A DNA stretch of 64,000 nucleotides. Origin: an uncultured Butyrivibrio sp. (lineage in GTDB: Bacteria; Bacillota; Clostridia; Lachnospirales; Lachnospiraceae). The translations under genes were made by a program, and so were the position numbers. The notes beneath the pieces are model-generated. The model was not told the origin of the DNA and did no database searches. It saw only the letters and a list, made by a program, of their open reading frames with translations. The stretch is taken from positions 1 to 64,000 of the forward strand of contig CAMORK010000001.1 in assembly GCA_946623755.1 (NCBI GenBank), read 5' to 3'. Below, piece after piece: positions 17,256 to 27,038 of this stretch (positions are counted from its first letter, which is position 1; each line of letters begins with the position of its first letter).

Positions 17256-20200
17256 TTAAAGGCTCTTAATGCTGTCTGTCTTGAAGATGAACTTGACGCT
17301 GCTGTCCACATCTTCGCTTGAACCGCCGAAGGATGTGTAGCTGTTTCCGGCTTCCTGGATTGCGCTCATTCTGTCAGCAAAATCTGTAAGATCACCGTCG
17401 AATGCTTCGTAGAGCTTCTTGATACCCTCTTCGTCAAGCTTTACAACACCGTCTAAAAGCTGCTGCATTCCGTCATCAAGAGTAGCTACACCATCGTCAA
17501 GCTTCTTGGCACCGTCGTTAAGCTCTTTAGCGCCATTGTTGAGATCACCGGCACCCTTAAGAAGATCCATAGCTCCGTCGTTAAGCTGGCTTGCGCCATC
17601 CTTAAGCTCTGCTGTTCCGTCGCTGAGCTTGTTTGCGCCTTCGCTGAGCTTATTTGCACCATCATTAAGCTCACCGCTCTTTGAAGCAAGAGTTCCTGTT
17701 CCTGATGCAAGCTGGTTTGCACCTGTGCTGAGTTCCTGAAGGCCGCCATCAAGCTGTGACACGCCGCTGTAAACCTGATTGGCTCCGTTTGCAAGAGCTG
17801 CTGTTCCACTCTGAAGCTGACCTGCTTTTGTCTCAACTGTTGACATTATGCCTGCAAGCTCTTCCGGATTAAGACCGATACTGCCAAGGCTTGCCAGTGT
17901 CTGATCAATTGCTGTAATAGCCGCACTTGTTGCTCCAACAAGCTTCTGATACTTGGCAACTGCTCCCATGCCTGCCTTGAGCTGTTCAACACCATCTCTG
18001 TACTGAAGTGCAGCCTGATAATATGAATTCACTGCTTCCTGTGCCTGAGCTCCGTATTTTTCTGCAGCTGCCTTAGCTGCCTGTGCCTGAGCCCCGTATT
18101 TTTCTGCAGCTGCCTTAGCTGTCTGTGCTGCTTCCATAGTCTTTGCAAGCTGTTCCTCAAGTGCAGTAATACGTGCCTTATACTCTTCTACTGATGTATC
18201 TCCGTTTAAGTCTGCCGCAAGAGAAGTTCCGAGCATTGCATCAGCATTACCTTCAGGTGTCAGGTTAGTAACATCAAAGGAAGTTGTACTGAAAGGCTCT
18301 GTTTCAGTAGTTTCAGGTACTGCAGACGTTTCTGGTACAACAGGTGTCTCCGGCACTGCAGGTGTTTCTGTTACTACAGCTGTCTCCGGTACTACAGGTG
18401 TGTCCGGTACTACAGGTGTCTCCGGTACTACAGGTGTCTCCGGTACTACAGGTGTCTCCGGTGCTGGTGTATCCTGTACTACAGGTGTCTCCGGCTGCTC
18501 ATCATTTGTGATTGTGTCGGAGTCCACATCCTGCACTAATTCCTCATTATTATCCGGTATTTCAACATTTACAGTCTCAGTAGTCTCAACAGGACTCTGC
18601 TCTGCCTGAGCATCCTGTCCTTCCTGAGCCACCTGGCCTTCCTGAGCCTGCTGACCTTCCTGAGCTGCCTGTGCAGCCATTGCTGCTGCCTTAGCTGCTG
18701 CAGCTTCCTCAGGAGAAGGAAGTGCCGGAGTCTCCTCGGCAGATGCGGCAAGTGCCTGCTGTGCACCAAGAACCAGTCTTGTAGCATCCTCCTGAGATAC
18801 AGATTCTCCTGCCATCTCTGCAATAGTGTTTGCTACATCTTCGTCCCAACCCTGACCTGTTGCAAGGAAGTTCTGTGTCTTTTCAAGTGCACTTCTCTTT
18901 GCAGTGAGTGCAGTAACATTCTGGTTCATTGCATCTGTAAGTCCGTTGATCCTTGCTTTGTAAGTAGGAAGAAGCTCGCCCAGTCCGCTTACTTCTCTGG
19001 CAAGGGTATTAGCACCGTCTGCCAGCTGGCTTGCTCCTGTTTTGAGAGCTGAAGATCCCTGTTTTGCAGTTGTTGCACCCTGTGCAAGAGCAGCTGCGCC
19101 ATCATTGACCTGTGAAACGCCGTTTGTATAAGCTGAAATTCCATCTCTTAATGTTGCTGTTCCGCTTGCCAGTGTGCCTGCGCCATCACGAAGAGTGCCT
19201 GCTCCGTCATAGAGCTTGCTTGTTCCGTCCTTAAGGGTTCCTGCACCGTCTACAAGCTTACCGGTTCCGTCATAGAGTTTATTTGTTCCGTCATAGAGCT
19301 TATCTGTTCCGTCTTTAAGTTCTCCCGTTCCGTCCTTAAGCTCTTTTGCTCCGTCTACAAGCTTATTTGATCCGTCATTGAGATCTCCCATGTCATTTTT
19401 AAGATCCTCGATCTTATCAGAACCTGTGATATCTGTAAGACCAAAATCTGAGAGAATATCAGAGCTTGCCATTGTAATTGTCATACCAAGCTCAAAGTCT
19501 GTTGTGTCAGCAGTGATCTCAAAGCTGTTTGAAAGCTTTTCCTTGATATCATCTGCATCTTCAAGCTCATCCCACTTATCATCAGAGATATCAAGACTCT
19601 CTTTAAGTCCCGGGAGGGCAACACCCATAACCACATAGTTGCCACCGTCAGAGATAACCTTACCGTTTGATATCTCAACGTTTGAGAACTTGTCGGAATC
19701 AAGCATCATACCGGATACCATGGCAAATGGTGTGTAAACCTCGATATCTTTTCCATCGACATTAACTGTCTGCCTAGCGTTGTTCTCATACTCGAAACGG
19801 ATTGTTACTCTTCCGCTCTTTCCGGCAAGTTCCTCAGGAGTGATCTCTTTTCCATCGAGGGTGTATGTGATCTTCATGGTAACAGGAAGCTGTTTGTCTG
19901 TAGTTCCCTGATAGTAAATATCTGATCCTTCAGCATCCCAGGTAAGTGTTCCGTCTCCGTTGTCCTTAAATGTCTCAGTGCCTTTCACATTGACAATATC
20001 CTTAAGCTCAGTAGTGTCTGAGATTTCAGATGAAGCTGTGGCATTCTTGAGCCACTCGCTTACGATCACGTCATTTACAGCTCCGTTGGCATCTGCTGTT
20101 ACATATACTGTTTCAACCTTTCCGGCATCTGACTCAGAACCTGAAACTACGGAATTACGGGTTATCTTATCTTCGAGCTCTGCCTCTTCTGCAGTCTCTT

Positions 20201-20315
20201 CTACTGCTGTCTGAACCTGTGTATCTGTTGTTGTCTGGCCACATGCTACAGTCATAACTGCCAGCATTGCTGCCATAACTACTGATAATGATTTGATTAA
20301 GTTCTTTCTGATCAT
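17256..20315 (-). CDS. Lipoprotein with two YhgE/X-X-X-type heptad (xLxDGxx) repeat arrays and a P-V-V-P-E-T repeat linker
   Basis: Lipobox AVMTVACGQ; arrays LVDGAKELKDGTGELKDGTDKLYDGT... and ELNDGANKLSEGANKLSDGT...; located next to MMPL gene. Confidence 0.85.
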   Translation of the reverse strand: MIRKNLIKSLSVVMAAMLAVMTVACGQTTTDTQVQTAVEETAEEAELEDKITRNSVVSGSESDAGKVETVYVTADANGAVNDVIVSEWLKNATASSEISDTTELKDIVNVKGTETFKDNGDGTLTWDAEGSDIYYQGTTDKQLPVTMKITYTLDGKEITPEELAGKSGRVTIRFEYENNARQTVNVDGKDIEVYTPFAMVSGMMLDSDKFSNVEISNGKVISDGGNYVVMGVALPGLKESLDISDDKWDELEDADDIKEKLSNSFEITADTTDFELGMTITMASSDILSDFGLTDITGSDKIEDLKNDMGDLNDGSNKLVDGAKELKDGTGELKDGTDKLYDGTNKLYDGTGKLVDGAGTLKDGTSKLYDGAGTLRDGAGTLASGTATLRDGISAYTNGVSQVNDGAAALAQGATTAKQGSSALKTGASQLADGANTLAREVSGLGELLPTYKARINGLTDAMNQNVTALTAKRSALEKTQNFLATGQGWDEDVANTIAEMAGESVSQEDATRLVLGAQQALAASAEETPALPSPEEAAAAKAAAMAAQAAQEGQQAQEGQVAQEGQDAQAEQSPVETTETVNVEIPDNNEELVQDVDSDTITNDEQPETPVVQDTPAPETPVVPETPVVPETPVVPDTPVVPETAVVTETPAVPETPVVPETSAVPETTETEPFSTTSFDVTNLTPEGNADAMLGTSLAADLNGDTSVEEYKARITALEEQLAKTMEAAQTAKAAAEKYGAQAQAAKAAAEKYGAQAQEAVNSYYQAALQYRDGVEQLKAGMGAVAKYQKLVGATSAAITAIDQTLASLGSIGLNPEELAGIMSTVETKAGQLQSGTAALANGANQVYSGVSQLDGGLQELSTGANQLASGTGTLASKSGELNDGANKLSEGANKLSDGTAELKDGASQLNDGAMDLLKGAGDLNNGAKELNDGAKKLDDGVATLDDGMQQLLDGVVKLDEEGIKKLYEAFDGDLTDFADRMSAIQEAGNSYTSFGGSSEDVDSSVKFIFKTDSIKSL
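18392..18476. repeat. 18-bp tandem repeat in coding sequence (PVVPET hexapeptide)
   Basis: Repeats of ggtactacaggtgtctcc, near-identical between adjacent copies. Confidence 0.85.
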
Positions 20316-20335
20316 TGTTTTTCTCCTCCTCGAAA

Positions 20336-22450
20336 TTAAGCTACTTTATGTCTGTGGAGTAAATCTCCGATATGATGATGTTCTTTTTCTTCTTTCTGCA
20401 GGCCAAATGTTGTTGCCATAATGAGCTTGTCAAATATCATGAACATGGCAGGCAGGACAAGAAGTACTGTAACCATACTGATAATGGCGCCTCTTGCCAT
20501 AAGCATGCAAAGAGATCCGATCATATCGATACTTGATATAAGTCCTACGCCGAAGGTAGCTGCAAAGAAGCTGAGCGCACTTACGATAACTGATTTCATG
20601 CTGGTCGAAAGAGCTATCAGTGTAGCTTCCTTCTTGTCATGGCCACCACTTCTCTCATTCAGATACCTTGTTGTCATCAGGATCGCATAGTCAACTGTTG
20701 CACCAAGCTGTATGGTTCCGATTACCACTGATGAAATAAAAGGTATTGTGGTATTGGTGTAGTACGGAAGTCCCATGTTTACAAAAATCGCAAACTCAAT
20801 AACCGCCACCAGAATAAACGGAAGCGATACTGACTTAAGTACAAATGCGATAATGAGAAATACCAGGCCGATGGATACTGCATTTACCACCTGGAAATCA
20901 TGGTCTGTTATGGTTATAAGGTCCTTGGTACAAGGTGCCTCACCTACAACCATTGCCTTTGGATCATAGCTCTTTACGATATGATTAACTCGAGCTATCT
21001 GATTGTTGATCTCATCGGAAGCTATTTTATAATCCGTTGTCAAAAGAACCATTCGCCATTCATCACTCTCTAAATCCGATAACAGATCTTCGGGAATCAT
21101 CTCTCTTGGGAAAGCAGGTCCGACAATTGAATCAGCGCCCAGTACCGAAAGGATTCCGTCTGTCTCCTTAAGCTCTTTTATCATCCGGTTCATAGAAGCA
21201 CTGTCAAGATTCTTGTCCACCAGAAGCATGTACGCGGAGTTCATATCAAATTTCTCATCGACTTTATTGGCTCCCTGAACGCTCTCAAGACTATCAGGAA
21301 GTGTCTGAGTCAGATCGTAGTAAACTGAAGTGTGGTTATTGCCGTAAATTGCAGGAACGATCAGTACAAGGAATATCGCAAAGAATGCAAGATAATGTTT
21401 TGCAATAAACCTTGGAAGTTTATCAAACTCAGGCATAAGCGGCTTGTGCTTTGTCTTTTTAATAAGGCCGTCAAATACAAGTATCATGCTGGGAAGAATC
21501 GTTACGCATCCGACAACTCCGAAGATAACGCCCTTGGCCATTACAACACCAAGGTCAAGTCCCAGTGTAAAGCTCATGAAGCAAAGTGCTACGAAACCGG
21601 CAACTGTTGTGATTGAACTTCCGAGTACAGACTGGAAAGTTGCTGTAATGGCTTCTGCCATAGCTTCATTTTTATCAGACGTCTTCTCCAGTTCCTCCTG
21701 ATAGCTGTGCCATAGGAAGATTGAGTAATCAAGAGTTACACCAAGCTGAAGTACCGCACTCAGTGACTGTGTGATAAATGAAATCTCTCCTTTAAATACG
21801 TTTGTTCCCATGTTGTAGACTATTGCCATTCCTATACTAAGAAGGAAGAACAACGGTATAAGGTAAGAATCCATTGTCAGTGAAAGTACTATGACTGCCA
21901 GAAGAACTGCTATTCCTACATATATGGGTGTTTCTTTTATTGCCAGATTCTTGGTATCCGTAACTATGGCACTCATTCCACTCATGAAGCACTGCTTATT
22001 GGAAATCTTTCTGATGTCCTCAATGGCATCCATGGTGCAATCCTCAGATGTTCCGGAATCAAATACCACAAACATCATTGTGGCATCATCACTGTTAAAG
22101 GCTTCATAAACATCATTCGGAAGCATCTCCATAGGAACGCTCAGATCCATTACCGAGTCGTACCAGAGGACCTTAGCAACATGGTCCACATTTTCTATTT
22201 GAGATTTTAATTTCGCAACATCCTTCTCTTCCATGCCCTCGGCTACGTACAGGACAAAAGAGCCTGTTCCGAACTGGTCGAGAAGAATATCCTGTCCCTT
22301 CATAGTCTCAATATCTCCGGGAAGATAAGTAAGGATATCGTAATTGACTCTTGTGTTGAAGTAACCAATAGCTGATGGAATCAGCAGTGCTACTGCAACG
22401 ATCAGGATTACATATCTTAGCTTTACAATCAGATTTGAAAGCTTATTCAT
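20336..22450 (-). CDS. MMPL/RND-family transporter
   Basis: Two repeats of TM1 plus large extracellular loop plus TM cluster; LGVTLDYSIFLWHSY and LGATVDYAILMTTRY motifs. Confidence 0.93.
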   Translation of the reverse strand: MNKLSNLIVKLRYVILIVAVALLIPSAIGYFNTRVNYDILTYLPGDIETMKGQDILLDQFGTGSFVLYVAEGMEEKDVAKLKSQIENVDHVAKVLWYDSVMDLSVPMEMLPNDVYEAFNSDDATMMFVVFDSGTSEDCTMDAIEDIRKISNKQCFMSGMSAIVTDTKNLAIKETPIYVGIAVLLAVIVLSLTMDSYLIPLFFLLSIGMAIVYNMGTNVFKGEISFITQSLSAVLQLGVTLDYSIFLWHSYQEELEKTSDKNEAMAEAITATFQSVLGSSITTVAGFVALCFMSFTLGLDLGVVMAKGVIFGVVGCVTILPSMILVFDGLIKKTKHKPLMPEFDKLPRFIAKHYLAFFAIFLVLIVPAIYGNNHTSVYYDLTQTLPDSLESVQGANKVDEKFDMNSAYMLLVDKNLDSASMNRMIKELKETDGILSVLGADSIVGPAFPREMIPEDLLSDLESDEWRMVLLTTDYKIASDEINNQIARVNHIVKSYDPKAMVVGEAPCTKDLITITDHDFQVVNAVSIGLVFLIIAFVLKSVSLPFILVAVIEFAIFVNMGLPYYTNTTIPFISSVVIGTIQLGATVDYAILMTTRYLNERSGGHDKKEATLIALSTSMKSVIVSALSFFAATFGVGLISSIDMIGSLCMLMARGAIISMVTVLLVLPAMFMIFDKLIMATTFGLQKEEKEHHHIGDLLHRHKVA

Positions 22451-22482
22451 AACACCAACTCCTCTTTTTTAAAAATAATTAT

Positions 22483-22557
22483 TGACCAACGGTCACTTTC
22501 TGTATTATGGTATATCACATAAATGACCTTCGGTCAATTATTTTTGACCATTAGTCA
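22483..22557. promoter_or_regulatory. Three TGACCnnnGGTCA-type operator palindromes (predicted TetR binding sites)
   Basis: TGACCaacGGTCA (22483-22495), TGACCttcGGTCA (22524-22536), TGACCattaGTCA (22545-22557) between divergent MMPL and TetR genes. Confidence 0.8.
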
Positions 22558-22632
22558 TAAATTTTATTTTTTGTTAATAATCTAGACGCTTAATGCGCTA
22601 TGTTATAATATGTTCCGGAAGGATGTGATTGT

Positions 22633-23256
22633 ATGGGAAAAGCTGATTTAAACAAGAAACTAAAGATGGAAAACCTCTTAAATGCTTCCTTTGAGTTATT
22701 TACCTCTCAGGGCATAAACAAGACTTCTATTTCAGATATTGTCAATAAGGCAGAAGTTGCCAAGGGAACTTTCTATCTGTATTTTAAAGATAAATATGAT
22801 ATAAGGAACAGGCTTATTGCACATAAATCCTCACAGCTGTTTATACAGGCATACAGTGCTCTTACTGACGCAAACATCAAGGACTTTGAAGACCGTATAA
22901 TCTTCATAATGAACTATGTTCTGGATGAACTTGCTGCCAACAAGGGACTTCTCTCCTTCATATACAAGGATCTGTCATGGGCAGTGTTCAAAAGAGCTCT
23001 CACCAACCCACTGAACAATGATGATGTTGACTTTGCCGAGATATACAACAGGATGATTGCAGAATCCGGACTAAAGCTGCGCGATCCTGAAGTAATGCTC
23101 TTTATGATAATCGAACTTGTCGGATCCACCGGCTACAGCTCGATCATGTACAGTGATCCGGTCTCCCTCGATGAATTAAAGCCCCATCTTGAGGAAACAG
23201 TAAGAGGCATCATAAGATCTCATACAGCTAAACCCAAAAGTAAATCCACCAAGTAA
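22633..23256 (+). CDS. TetR/AcrR-family transcriptional regulator
   Basis: LLNASFELFTSQGINKTSISDIVNKAEVAKGTFYLYFKDKYDI HTH. Confidence 0.93.
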   Translation: MGKADLNKKLKMENLLNASFELFTSQGINKTSISDIVNKAEVAKGTFYLYFKDKYDIRNRLIAHKSSQLFIQAYSALTDANIKDFEDRIIFIMNYVLDELAANKGLLSFIYKDLSWAVFKRALTNPLNNDDVDFAEIYNRMIAESGLKLRDPEVMLFMIIELVGSTGYSSIMYSDPVSLDELKPHLEETVRGIIRSHTAKPKSKSTK

Positions 23257-23296
23257 AAAAAAATCCCAACAGGCCAAAGCCCGTTGGGATTTTTAT
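23256..23296. terminator. Bidirectional terminator between tetR and SDR genes
   Basis: aaaaaaaATCCCAACaggccaaagcccGTTGGGATttttat. Confidence 0.85.
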
Positions 23297-23311
23297 TTGT
23301 ATTATGTCAGG

Positions 23312-24067
23312 TTACTGCATTACAAATCCACCGTTAGGTGAGATAACCTGTCCTGTAACATAAGATGCTGTAAGGATATATCCGAGAGCTCCGGCGATAT
23401 CGGATACGTCACCGATGAATCCCTCAGGAATAGTCTCTGCAAGAGCATTGAGCTCTTCCTGGTTAACACCGCGCAGCATGTCTGTCATGATCATACCGGG
23501 AGCGATGGCATTAACACGAATGCCTCTTCCGGCAAACTCAAGAGCAAGGGCTCTTGTAAGGCCGATGATACCTGACTTGGATGCGCAGTAATCTGCCTGA
23601 TTGATAACACCTGTCAGTCCTCCAACAGATGATGTGTTAACGATACAGCACTGATGATGTCTGTCTGAATGATTTACCATGTAAGGAAGAACAAGATGTG
23701 TCATGTGCAGGAAGCTCATAAGGTTAGTGTTGATAACGTTCTCATACTGTTCTCTCTTGATGTCGATCCAGTTGCAGTTGTTTGTGATACCTGCATTGTT
23801 TACAAGAACGTCAATATTCTCACCGAACTTGTCAACAGTTGCCTTTACAAGCGCTTCACAATCCTCGTACTTGCTGACGTCAGCTCTTACTACAAGAGCT
23901 TCAACCTTGTACTCTTCCTGAATCTTAGCTGCGAGATTGTCTGAAAGTGCCTTCGATGACTCACTTCTGTAGTTGATAACTACATTGTAGCCAAGCTCTC
24001 CAAGCTTAAGAGCCATAGCTTCACCAATACCTCTTGAACCACCTGTGATAATTGCTGTTTTTGCCAT
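23312..24067 (-). CDS. FabG-like short-chain dehydrogenase/reductase (3-oxoacyl-ACP reductase)
   Basis: TGGSRGIG, NNAG, S...YCASK, PGMI motifs; start MAKTAI has GGAGGG at proper spacing. Confidence 0.9.
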   Translation of the reverse strand: MAKTAIITGGSRGIGEAMALKLGELGYNVVINYRSESSKALSDNLAAKIQEEYKVEALVVRADVSKYEDCEALVKATVDKFGENIDVLVNNAGITNNCNWIDIKREQYENVINTNLMSFLHMTHLVLPYMVNHSDRHHQCCIVNTSSVGGLTGVINQADYCASKSGIIGLTRALALEFAGRGIRVNAIAPGMIMTDMLRGVNQEELNALAETIPEGFIGDVSDIAGALGYILTASYVTGQVISPNGGFVMQ

Positions 24068-24088
24068 TTTTTGCATACCCTCCTTTTT

Positions 24089-25138
24089 TTATCTTGTAGA
24101 GAGAAAAATATTCTCTCTTATGGCCTCCTGATCGTCCGGATATTTCTCCAGATATGACTGCATCAAAGTCTGGGCTACCCCAAAATCTCCGTTATACTCA
24201 TAGGCTGTAATCTCATTAAGCATAAGCGCCTGATTGATGTTCTTGTCATCAAGTGCAAGTCCGGCTTCAAAGGATGATACGGCAGATTCGTAATCCCCCT
24301 GCTTAATCTGACATATCCCCAGCTGGTTGTAAACAAGTGCACTGTCAGGCTCTTCGCTTAAATAATTCCTGTAAACACTGATTGCATAGTTATAATCGCC
24401 CTGTTTTTCTCCGGTCTGTCCCAGAAGGATAACAACAGGCTCTTTTTCCTGATTTCTCTCATTGTTGGCCGCTTCCAGATAGCTCTGGGCATCAGCATTG
24501 TTACCAAGGTAAAAAGATATCTGTCCCTTCTCGAAATTGGACATAAATTCCCTGCCGTTGTCAATGGCAGTCTGAAGAATGGCAGTAGCTTCATCGCTGT
24601 AGCCATACTCATCCAGAGCTTTGTATATCATTATGATCATTGAATAATCGCGGGAATTAAGCGCTATGGCCTTTGTAAAGTCAGAGTATCCGGCATCGTG
24701 ATTACCTGATGCCAGTTCGGCTGTCCCCCTGAGGTAATATGCGTTACTGTCATTGCTTCTAAGAGCCAGAATGGCATCATACACCTCTTTTGCCTTATTA
24801 TACTCCTTGGTATTGAGATATGCTTCAGCAAGATAATAATTGGTGTCAAAATCCATATCATCAACTATTCCCTCATCGGAAGCAAGCGAAGCCAGAAGGT
24901 TCTCGATGGCCTCATCGTATTCTCCTCTTTTCAGATGAGCAATGCCTCTTCCCCTGTAAATAAGGCATTTATCCTCTCCGCCTTCCTCAGCCGTATTAAA
25001 GCTATCAAGGGCACTCTGATATTCATGGCTCTCGATATAGCTAAATCCCGAGTCAATATTGTGTCTGCCGTTTAAGCTGCCGCAGCCGGTAAGAAGGGCT
25101 GCTGTCAGCAAAAGGCCAGCAACAAAACTTTTATTCAT
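24089..25138 (-). CDS. TPR-repeat lipoprotein
   Basis: MNKSFVAGLLLTAALLTGCG lipobox; successive TPR motifs. Confidence 0.88.
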   Translation of the reverse strand: MNKSFVAGLLLTAALLTGCGSLNGRHNIDSGFSYIESHEYQSALDSFNTAEEGGEDKCLIYRGRGIAHLKRGEYDEAIENLLASLASDEGIVDDMDFDTNYYLAEAYLNTKEYNKAKEVYDAILALRSNDSNAYYLRGTAELASGNHDAGYSDFTKAIALNSRDYSMIIMIYKALDEYGYSDEATAILQTAIDNGREFMSNFEKGQISFYLGNNADAQSYLEAANNERNQEKEPVVILLGQTGEKQGDYNYAISVYRNYLSEEPDSALVYNQLGICQIKQGDYESAVSSFEAGLALDDKNINQALMLNEITAYEYNGDFGVAQTLMQSYLEKYPDDQEAIRENIFLSTR

Positions 25139-25319
25139 CGTGTTCCCTCATACTTTCGATGATATACGGATTTCTCCACTGCGTTCTCGAAATCCTACAA
25201 GAATTCGGCAATCGATCCGCTCATTCTTCGCGTATCTTTTTCCCTCATTCTTGTTCGGTCTTCAAGGTCACAGATAATTCTCTGCAAGCAGGAATTATCT
25301 GTGACTTTGAATCCCTATA

Positions 25320-25694
25320 TCATCTGAGGTATGCAACCACTTCTACCTCGCAGAGAACGTTTCTTGGAAGCTGCTTAACTGCAACACAGCTTCTTGCGGG
25401 CTTACCTGTAAAGTATTTCTCGTAAACAGCATTGAAAGCTGCAAAATCGCTCATCTCAGCAAGGAAGCATGTTGTCTTTACAACGTGCTCATAGTCTGTA
25501 CCTGCCGCATGGAGGATCTCACCAATGTTTCTGCAGACTCTGTCAGCCTGATCCGCAATAGTTGTTGTGTCTATCTCGCCATCTTCAGGATTGATCGGAA
25601 TCTGTCCTGATGCATAAAGAAAATCCCCTGCCTTTATTGCCTGTGAATAAGGTCCGATAGCCTGTGGTGCCTTGTCTGTTGAAATGTATTCCAT
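25320..25694 (-). CDS. ridA: RidA family (reactive intermediate/imine deaminase)
   Basis: MEYISTDKAPQAIGPYSQAIKAGDFLYASGQIPINP...; start 25694 with AGGAGG. Confidence 0.93.
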   Translation of the reverse strand: MEYISTDKAPQAIGPYSQAIKAGDFLYASGQIPINPEDGEIDTTTIADQADRVCRNIGEILHAAGTDYEHVVKTTCFLAEMSDFAAFNAVYEKYFTGKPARSCVAVKQLPRNVLCEVEVVAYLR

Positions 25695-25735
25695 GATTCT
25701 TCCTCCTTTTTTTATGTGCTCTGCTCTGGGATTCT

Positions 25736-25808
25736 CACCAGGCTCGAAAATACCTCGCCAGGTGTTCACCCATGGCTCGCACTAAGCTCGAAAACACCTC
25801 GCTAAGTG
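25736..25808. repeat. Tandem pair of related imperfect hairpins with compensatory changes
   Basis: CACCAGGCTCGAAAATACCTCGCCAGGTG (25736-25764) and CACTAAGCTCGAAAACACCTCGCTAAGTG (25780-25808); flanked by gtgctctgctc at 25716 and 25806. Confidence 0.75.
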
Positions 25809-26044
25809 CTCTGCTCACCAAAAACCGCAGTAACATAGAATCCTCTGGCGTTTTCTTCTACTTTGGTTACTACTCCCTCTCTCTCCAGCATTCTCTCACG
25901 AAAAGGGAAATTCCCCGACATTGCAAGAGACGGATCGATGGTGTAGTAATAATTACTGGGCAGAACGCCTTCAGTGACCTTTACATGATCTCCCTCTTTT
26001 AACAGTCCCGGTCGTTCCATTTTAAAAGTCATCTCTCTAGCCAT
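25802..26044 (-). CDS. Hypothetical protein (80 aa)
   Basis: ORF in operon context with SGNH/MBOAT genes. Confidence 0.6.
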   Translation of the reverse strand: MAREMTFKMERPGLLKEGDHVKVTEGVLPSNYYYTIDPSLAMSGNFPFRERMLEREGVVTKVEENARGFYVTAVFGEQST

Positions 26045-26048
26045 TTTA

Positions 26049-27038
26049 TCACCTCACTATAGCATTATGAAGTAAAAACTCATACCATCTTTCATATGAT
26101 GAAGCTTTTAGATGAATATCATCGAAAGAAAGCCCCTCTTCGAGGTTTCCGCCTTCATCATCCACAGCTTCGTTCATGTCGATATAAAATACGTTTTTAT
26201 TATCTGCAAGTTCTGAAATTGCCGCATTTCTCACATTGATCTTTTCATTATTGAAGTTCTTATCCACATCGCTCTTGTGCGCTGTTACATGCATTATTCC
26301 CTGGATGTAGATAATTGCATCGGGCTGAAGCTCTCTGATCTTGTCTATAACCTCAGCATAGGCATTTTTGAAGTACTCGCTGTCACCTGTTCCTATCTCA
26401 TTAAGGCCGAGCATAATATAAATCTTACCATACTGATTTTGGGTAAGAGCTTCTTCTAATCCTATCCTGCCTTCATCTGTCTTGATGAATTCCTTCTTGA
26501 ATACATCGAAAATTGTCAGAGATATCTTGGCATAAAAAGTAGCTCGCGTATCAAGAGGCTCACAGTATTCGGAAAGTCCTACCGTTCTGGAATCACCTAT
26601 AAATAGCGCATCCGTAAAATAATCATCGTCAACTTCGGTAAACTCATAGGTTATGTCCTCTGAATCACCTGAAATACTATCCTCTGACACGTCATCACCC
26701 GATATATAAGCTGCTTCTTCAGGCTCCGGCTGATCACCCGGTGTCTCTGTGTCAGTAACAGACTCTTCCTGCTGCGTAGAAGCATCCGGCTCATCAGGTT
26801 GCATATCCTGCGGCAAAAGAGCTTCCTGCGATGCGTTACTCCATGGAAAAACTTCATCTGTTGCACCCTTTAAGGCCAGTGCCAAAAGCGGTATATCTCC
26901 GGATTCGTATTTATCTGCGTATCCGGCATATACCGTGTCCTTGAAGATAAAAGACACGATCGATAATGCAATTGTAATGACCACGATTCCAACAAGAATC
27001 GGGCATTTTTTAAGAATCTTCACTAATTTACCTTTCAA
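26049..27038 (-). CDS. Membrane-anchored SGNH/GDSL hydrolase
   Basis: N-terminal TM, LFIGDSRTVGLSEY, MLGLNEIG, DDIHL catalytic blocks. Confidence 0.88.
   Translation of the reverse strand: MKGKLVKILKKCPILVGIVVITIALSIVSFIFKDTVYAGYADKYESGDIPLLALALKGATDEVFPWSNASQEALLPQDMQPDEPDASTQQEESVTDTETPGDQPEPEEAAYISGDDVSEDSISGDSEDITYEFTEVDDDYFTDALFIGDSRTVGLSEYCEPLDTRATFYAKISLTIFDVFKKEFIKTDEGRIGLEEALTQNQYGKIYIMLGLNEIGTGDSEYFKNAYAEVIDKIRELQPDAIIYIQGIMHVTAHKSDVDKNFNNEKINVRNAAISELADNKNVFYIDMNEAVDDEGGNLEEGLSFDDIHLKASSYERWYEFLLHNAIVR

Noticed and set aside
17419-17739. Ser/Pro-rich ORF with regular repeats
   Set aside because: Antisense shadow of the 21-bp heptad repeats in the lipoprotein gene.
18392-18476. 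CRISPR-like short regular repeats
   Set aside because: Contiguous 18-bp coding tandem repeats without spacers; encode PVVPET.
25270-25310. Long inverted repeat GTCACAGATAATTC...GAATTATCTGTGAC as a novel element
   Set aside because: Best explained as the hairpin terminator downstream of ridA, although the T-tract is weak.
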